Below, piece by piece: positions 52,349 through 52,461 of a stretch of 52,461 bases of DNA. Under the pieces are notes generated by a model, which saw only the letters and a list, made by a program, of their open reading frames with translations, had not been told where the DNA came from and did not search any database. Within the stretch, counting starts at the first letter, position 1; each line of letters begins with the position of its first letter. The stretch comes from Streptomyces sp. T39. GTDB lineage: Bacteria > Actinomycetota > Actinomycetes > Streptomycetales > Streptomycetaceae. Made by a program: the position numbers and the translations under genes. The stretch covers positions 2,263,898 through 2,316,358 of the forward strand of contig NZ_RDBP01000012.1 in NCBI RefSeq assembly GCF_008042045.1, given 5' to 3'.

Positions 52349-52461
52349 ATGCCGGACGAGAGCTCACGCACCTCGGGTCAGCAGTTCATCGCCCCCCATG
52401 CCTCGCAGCACACGTCACCCCCCTGCCGAACCCGTGGCCGGTCCGTGCGGTGCCGATCCAG
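52349..52461 (+). CDS. Start of a further gene, truncated by window edge (possible response regulator)
   Basis: ATG 52349 with AGGAGG 8 bases upstream opens MPDESSRTSGQQFIAPHASQ and stays open to the edge. No domain is visible yet. After a histidine kinase of this class a response-regulator gene is expected, but the visible residues do not prove it. A run of C at 52420-52425 is followed by a better-looking frame (LPNPWPVRAVPI) one base off, so a sequencing slip is possible. Confidence 0.5.
   Translation, partial: MPDESSRTSGQQFIAPHASQHTSPPCRTRGRSVRCRS

Overview
The window is typical Streptomyces chromosome: very high G+C, strong third-position GC, chaplins, rodlins and a MelC-type tyrosinase pair. 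No CRISPR array, tRNA, rRNA or insertion sequence was recognised. All calls come from reading the sequence; no search was run.

Layout. (1) 1-400 is a composite edge: an exact extra copy of the 3' end of pckG (with a 26-bp tandem duplication) is joined to a Ser/Thr-kinase P-loop fragment and then to the 3' end of a TetR gene. (2) 1.0-7.0 kb holds central metabolism: a TrhA/hemolysin-III membrane protein with a palindromic operator, GTP-type PEP carboxykinase, an unknown 128-aa protein, an AlaA-type aminotransferase and a PrmC-like methyltransferase. (3) 7.1-27.2 kb is a locus for building the aerial-cell surface: a chaplin, two near-identical rodlins flanking a VKOR-family disulfide-forming protein, small secreted proteins, a DUF3344 protein, an exopolysaccharide (EPS) cluster (GT4 glycosyltransferase, sugar-1-phosphate transferase, Wzy-like polymerase, FemAB-like acyltransferase, GH26 hydrolase, ATP-grasp ligase, FAD oxidoreductase), a P450, MelC1/MelC2 tyrosinase and a second chaplin with a BldN-like promoter. 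A perfect 76-bp inverted repeat at 15.7-15.9 kb sits where an EPS gene seems to have been lost. (4) 27.2-28.4 kb: DinB-like protein and AlkB, divergent. (5) 28.4-35.4 kb: a D-amino-acid catabolic module (N-acyl-D-amino-acid deacylase, D-serine/threonine-type deaminase, PfkB sugar kinase, IclR regulator, RidA, GntP/DsdX permease) with two IclR-like sites in the divergent promoter. (6) 35.4-42 kb: secreted M14 carboxypeptidase, an Nramp-like transporter lacking the canonical motif, a GH18 chitinase with a DasR-type operator, and small membrane or lipoproteins. (7) 42-52.4 kb: a Tad secretion/pilus locus (zinc-ribbon protein, CpaB, TadZ, two TadE, TadA, TadB, TadC, a histidine kinase and the start of another gene). 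Divergent from it is a 499-aa protein with a Flp-pilin-type N-terminus and an EF-hand loop, in an operon with a lipoprotein.

The most interesting items are the long pilin-like protein beside a Tad locus with no obvious short Flp pilin, the VKOR gene between rodlin genes, the fold-back scar in the EPS cluster, the D-amino-acid module with paired operators, and the composite left edge, which should be tested for misassembly before any biology is read into it.
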